DNA of 33,013 nucleotides from SCQX01 sp035720945 (GTDB lineage: Bacteria; Pseudomonadota; Gammaproteobacteria; Burkholderiales; Burkholderiaceae_B): assembly GCA_035720945.1 (NCBI GenBank), contig DASTNK010000061.1, positions 1-33,013 of the forward strand. Reading direction: 5' to 3'. Under the pieces are notes generated by a model. That model had not been told where the DNA came from and did not search any database. It worked only from the letters and a program-made list of their open reading frames with translations. Both the position numbers and the translations under genes were made by a program. This document shows positions 30,995 through 33,013 of this stretch, piece by piece; within the stretch, counting starts at the first letter, position 1, and every line of letters starts with the position of its first letter.

Positions 30995-32653
30995 TCAGGC
31001 CTCCACCATAGCGGCGGCGGGCGCCTTGCGTTTATGGAACAGGGCCGGTCCGATGCGTGACGGGCCGTGACGCAGCGCCATGGCCACAAAATGGAACGCG
31101 AACACAAGATGGCCAAGCGTCATCAGCGAGCCACCGACGGTACGCGACTCGAGGTAAGGAATCGTCACGCGCACCGAATCCATGAACGGCTTGGAAGGAT
31201 CGAGCATGTCCAGGCCCTGCAGAATGCCGCCGATGGACAGGCCGATGAAATAAATGGAAAACCCCGTGACGACCAGCCAGAAATGCGCTGCGACAAGCTT
31301 GGGGTATGGCCATTCCCAGGACATCACGCGTGGCATCACGAAGTAAATGGCACCGAACATGACCAGCGTCACGAACCCATACAGCCCCAGATGCGCGTGC
31401 GCCACCGTGAAATGCGTGAAATGGGTGACAGTGTTGATCGACCGCAGGGCCTCGAATGAACCCTCCACCGAACTGAGCGTGTACATCATGCCGCCCAGCA
31501 CGATGAACCGCAGCGTCGGGGAGTAGATCAACGTCTTGAAATGGCCACGCATTGTCAGGTGCTGGTTCACCGAGAACGCGATGACCGGGATCAGCATCAT
31601 CATGCTCTGCACAATGGATAGCGTCACCAGCCAGCCCGGAACCGGCCCACCCTCCAGATGGTGTCCGCCCACCTGGCCATAAAAGAACGCCAGCGCCCAG
31701 AACCCGATCAGCGACAGGTTGTAGGACTGGATGGGCCGGCCGATGATCTTGGGCAGGAAATAATAGATCGTGCCCAGGGCGATGGGCGTGTAGTACAGCC
31801 CGAGCACATTGTGGCCGAACCACCAGTTCATGGTGGCCTGCTCCACCCCGAAGTGCAGGCCGGGGATCTTGGCCACCAGGTACAGGACCGGGAACCAGAA
31901 CAACGCGGCCCCCCAATACCAGACCGACACATACAAATGGTCGACTTTCCGGTTTTGCAGCGTGTAGACCAGCGGCAGGCCGATGAGCGCGCCGCCCACC
32001 ACGAGCAGGATGCTGACCTGCCAGGGGATTTCCAGCCACTCCAGGCCATCGTTGAAACCGGCCGCGATGCTGCCCAGCCCGGCGATCAGGCCCGCGTTCC
32101 ACAACATCGCGCCCAGCACCGCAAAGCGCCCGCCGACCAGCTCCGTCTTGAGCACGCGCGGCAACGCCCACATGACGACGCCAAAGGCCGACATGGGCGC
32201 CCAGCCATAGGCGACCGCGTTCAGGTGCAATGTGCGGATGCGGCCGAACGTCAGCCACGCATATTGCGTGAGAAATTCAGGGGAATGTAGTTTGATCGAA
32301 CTGATCAGCCCCGCGAACGAGGCGAAGACCAGCCACACGATGGCGCAGGACAAAAAGACGAACGCCACGAAGGACGTGGATTTATCCGCCTGCAAGCGTT
32401 CTTCCAGTTCGACGCGCAGGCGCTCGTCACGCGCCGGATCCGTGGCTGGGATGCCGACCGCCTCCTGCAGCGACTTGCGCTGCGCGGCGGTCAGGGCCGG
32501 CTCTTCGACGTGCCCGATCTCCCCTTCCGAGAAAATGACACGGGCTCCGGCAGGATTGGGATCGAAAACCTGGTGGCGCAGCGACCAGATGAAAATGAAC
32601 AGACCTGTCACCGAAATGATGAAGGTCAATAGAAGTATGGTGATGGTGTCCAT
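30995..32653 (-). CDS. ccoN: cbb3-type cytochrome oxidase subunit I with CcoS-like N-terminal extension
   Basis: A 552-residue heme-copper oxidase subunit, longer than the usual 470-480. Residues 1-48 form a membrane segment followed by FIWSLRHQVFDPNPAGARVIFSEG, which follows the pattern of CcoS, normally a separate small assembly protein. A charged linker (50-90) leads to the CcoN body. Metal ligands are intact: His143 (RTLHLNAVAYG, heme b), His281 (WWFGHNVLGLYYTP, CuB), His331 and His332 (GGHHLEGGPVP, CuB), and His419 and His421 in FTVAHAHLGLYGF (hemes b3 and b). The ATG at 32653 is chosen because the extension starts there; its ribosome-binding site is weak (GGGG). It is the first gene of the operon. 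No ccoQ, ccoG or ccoI is visible. Confidence 0.95.
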   Translation of the reverse strand: MDTITILLLTFIISVTGLFIFIWSLRHQVFDPNPAGARVIFSEGEIGHVEEPALTAAQRKSLQEAVGIPATDPARDERLRVELEERLQADKSTSFVAFVFLSCAIVWLVFASFAGLISSIKLHSPEFLTQYAWLTFGRIRTLHLNAVAYGWAPMSAFGVVMWALPRVLKTELVGGRFAVLGAMLWNAGLIAGLGSIAAGFNDGLEWLEIPWQVSILLVVGGALIGLPLVYTLQNRKVDHLYVSVWYWGAALFWFPVLYLVAKIPGLHFGVEQATMNWWFGHNVLGLYYTPIALGTIYYFLPKIIGRPIQSYNLSLIGFWALAFFYGQVGGHHLEGGPVPGWLVTLSIVQSMMMLIPVIAFSVNQHLTMRGHFKTLIYSPTLRFIVLGGMMYTLSSVEGSFEALRSINTVTHFTHFTVAHAHLGLYGFVTLVMFGAIYFVMPRVMSWEWPYPKLVAAHFWLVVTGFSIYFIGLSIGGILQGLDMLDPSKPFMDSVRVTIPYLESRTVGGSLMTLGHLVFAFHFVAMALRHGPSRIGPALFHKRKAPAAAMVEA

Positions 32654-33013
32654 GACTACCCCGACGAGATCGGAAGGCCTCTTTCCCACCCCACGACGCA
32701 CCTCCGCCCGGCCACACGGACGCGCTGACGTGCGATACGCCACCTTCCGCTGCAAAAGAGGCGAACCGATGGGAACTGTTGCTTGATGCTTTACATGAGG
32801 AATGAATGCGTCGCGCCCCCGCGCGAAGAATGCCGCTCCCTTTTAAAACGACATCACGGAAATGGTACCAACACGCGCACCTCCACGGCCTGATACCCTT
32901 ACGCAGAATCAGGTTAACGCATTTCCGCGGAACCGCCACGCTCTGACCGGCCAAAGAGTGTAAAAATACGACGACCCGGACGAAGCGCTGTCTGCGCTCA
33001 CCACACAAAGGAA
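32654..33013 (-). promoter_or_regulatory. Upstream region of the oxidase operon, no gene seen
   Basis: This 360-base end of the window carries only frames without family features. It should contain the promoter of the ccoN operon. I found no full FNR/Anr box (TTGAT-N4-ATCAA). A half-like site (ATGTA-N4-ATCAA on the minus strand) is near 32783-32796. AT-rich patches occur at about 32838-32848 and 32960-32970 on a GC-rich background. Confidence 0.4.
32889..32913. repeat. Inverted repeat CCTGAT-N13-ATCAGG upstream of ccoN
   Basis: Perfect six-base arms (32889-32894 and 32908-32913) separated by 13 bases, about 240 bases before the ccoN start. The spacing places the arms on nearly the same DNA face, as in a dimer operator, but six-base arms can occur by chance. 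Confidence 0.35.

Noticed and set aside
32783..32796. FNR/Anr-like site before ccoN
   Set aside because: Only the ATCAA half fits; the other half (ATGTA) deviates too much from TTGAT.
32427..33008. 193-codon minus-strand frame overlapping the ccoN start
   Set aside because: It overlaps the ccoN N-terminus in another frame and has no recognisable motif or start signal.

Overview
The window reads as chromosome of a GC-rich betaproteobacterium, most likely Alcaligenaceae (Bordetella/Achromobacter/Pusillimonas type). This is inferred from the gene families and their combination: mutM beside a divergent TPR gene, hmgA-fahA, coq7, a cbb3-like oxidase operon, and a WbpP/TviB-type surface-sugar cluster. 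Nothing in the sequence names the species. I saw no rRNA, tRNA, CRISPR array, phage or insertion sequence.

Left part (1-10.1 kb). A truncated TPR-protein gene runs leftward off the edge, divergent from mutM. A strong sigma70-type promoter (1343-1371) then drives a five-gene aromatic-degradation operon: an MBL-fold protein that has lost most of one metal site, an MhpA-like FAD monooxygenase, a tiny coupled protein, homogentisate dioxygenase (hmgA) and fumarylacetoacetase (fahA). No hpd or maleylacetoacetate isomerase gene is present here. A convergent FAD-linked D-2-hydroxyacid dehydrogenase gene and a phosphomannomutase/phosphoglucomutase gene follow.

Middle island (10.1-15.3 kb). A MocR-type regulator is divergent from a histidinol-dehydrogenase-like enzyme of HpsN type, a DegT/ArnB-fold aminotransferase and a TauA-like periplasmic binding protein with no permease or ATPase. 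GC looks lower than in the flanks. The set resembles a sulfonate-uptake/oxidation module in a combination I do not recognise.

Polysaccharide cluster (15.4-26.9 kb, all leftward). In order of transcription: a WecA/WbpL-like phosphoglycosyl transferase, UDP-HexNAc dehydrogenase (TviB/WbpO type), UDP-GlcNAc 4-epimerase (TviC/WbpP type), a MurJ/MVF-type flippase, a GT4, an AsnB-like amidotransferase, a second GT4 and a tandem GT4-GT4 fusion. Together these suggest a short lipid-linked oligosaccharide containing GalNAcA, possibly amidated. No Wzy polymerase or Wzz gene is visible.

Right part (27-33 kb). The gap between the glycan operon and coq7 holds a convincing small-RNA gene on the minus strand: TTGCAA-17-TATAAT promoter, two predicted hairpins, two CUCCUCC anti-Shine-Dalgarno motifs and a Rho-independent terminator, about 150 nt in all. 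Then come coq7 and a leftward respiratory operon. Its first gene is a cbb3 subunit I with a CcoS-like N-terminal extension, followed by ccoO, a single-heme CcoP-like cytochrome, a SCO copper chaperone and a six-TM protein coupled to it.
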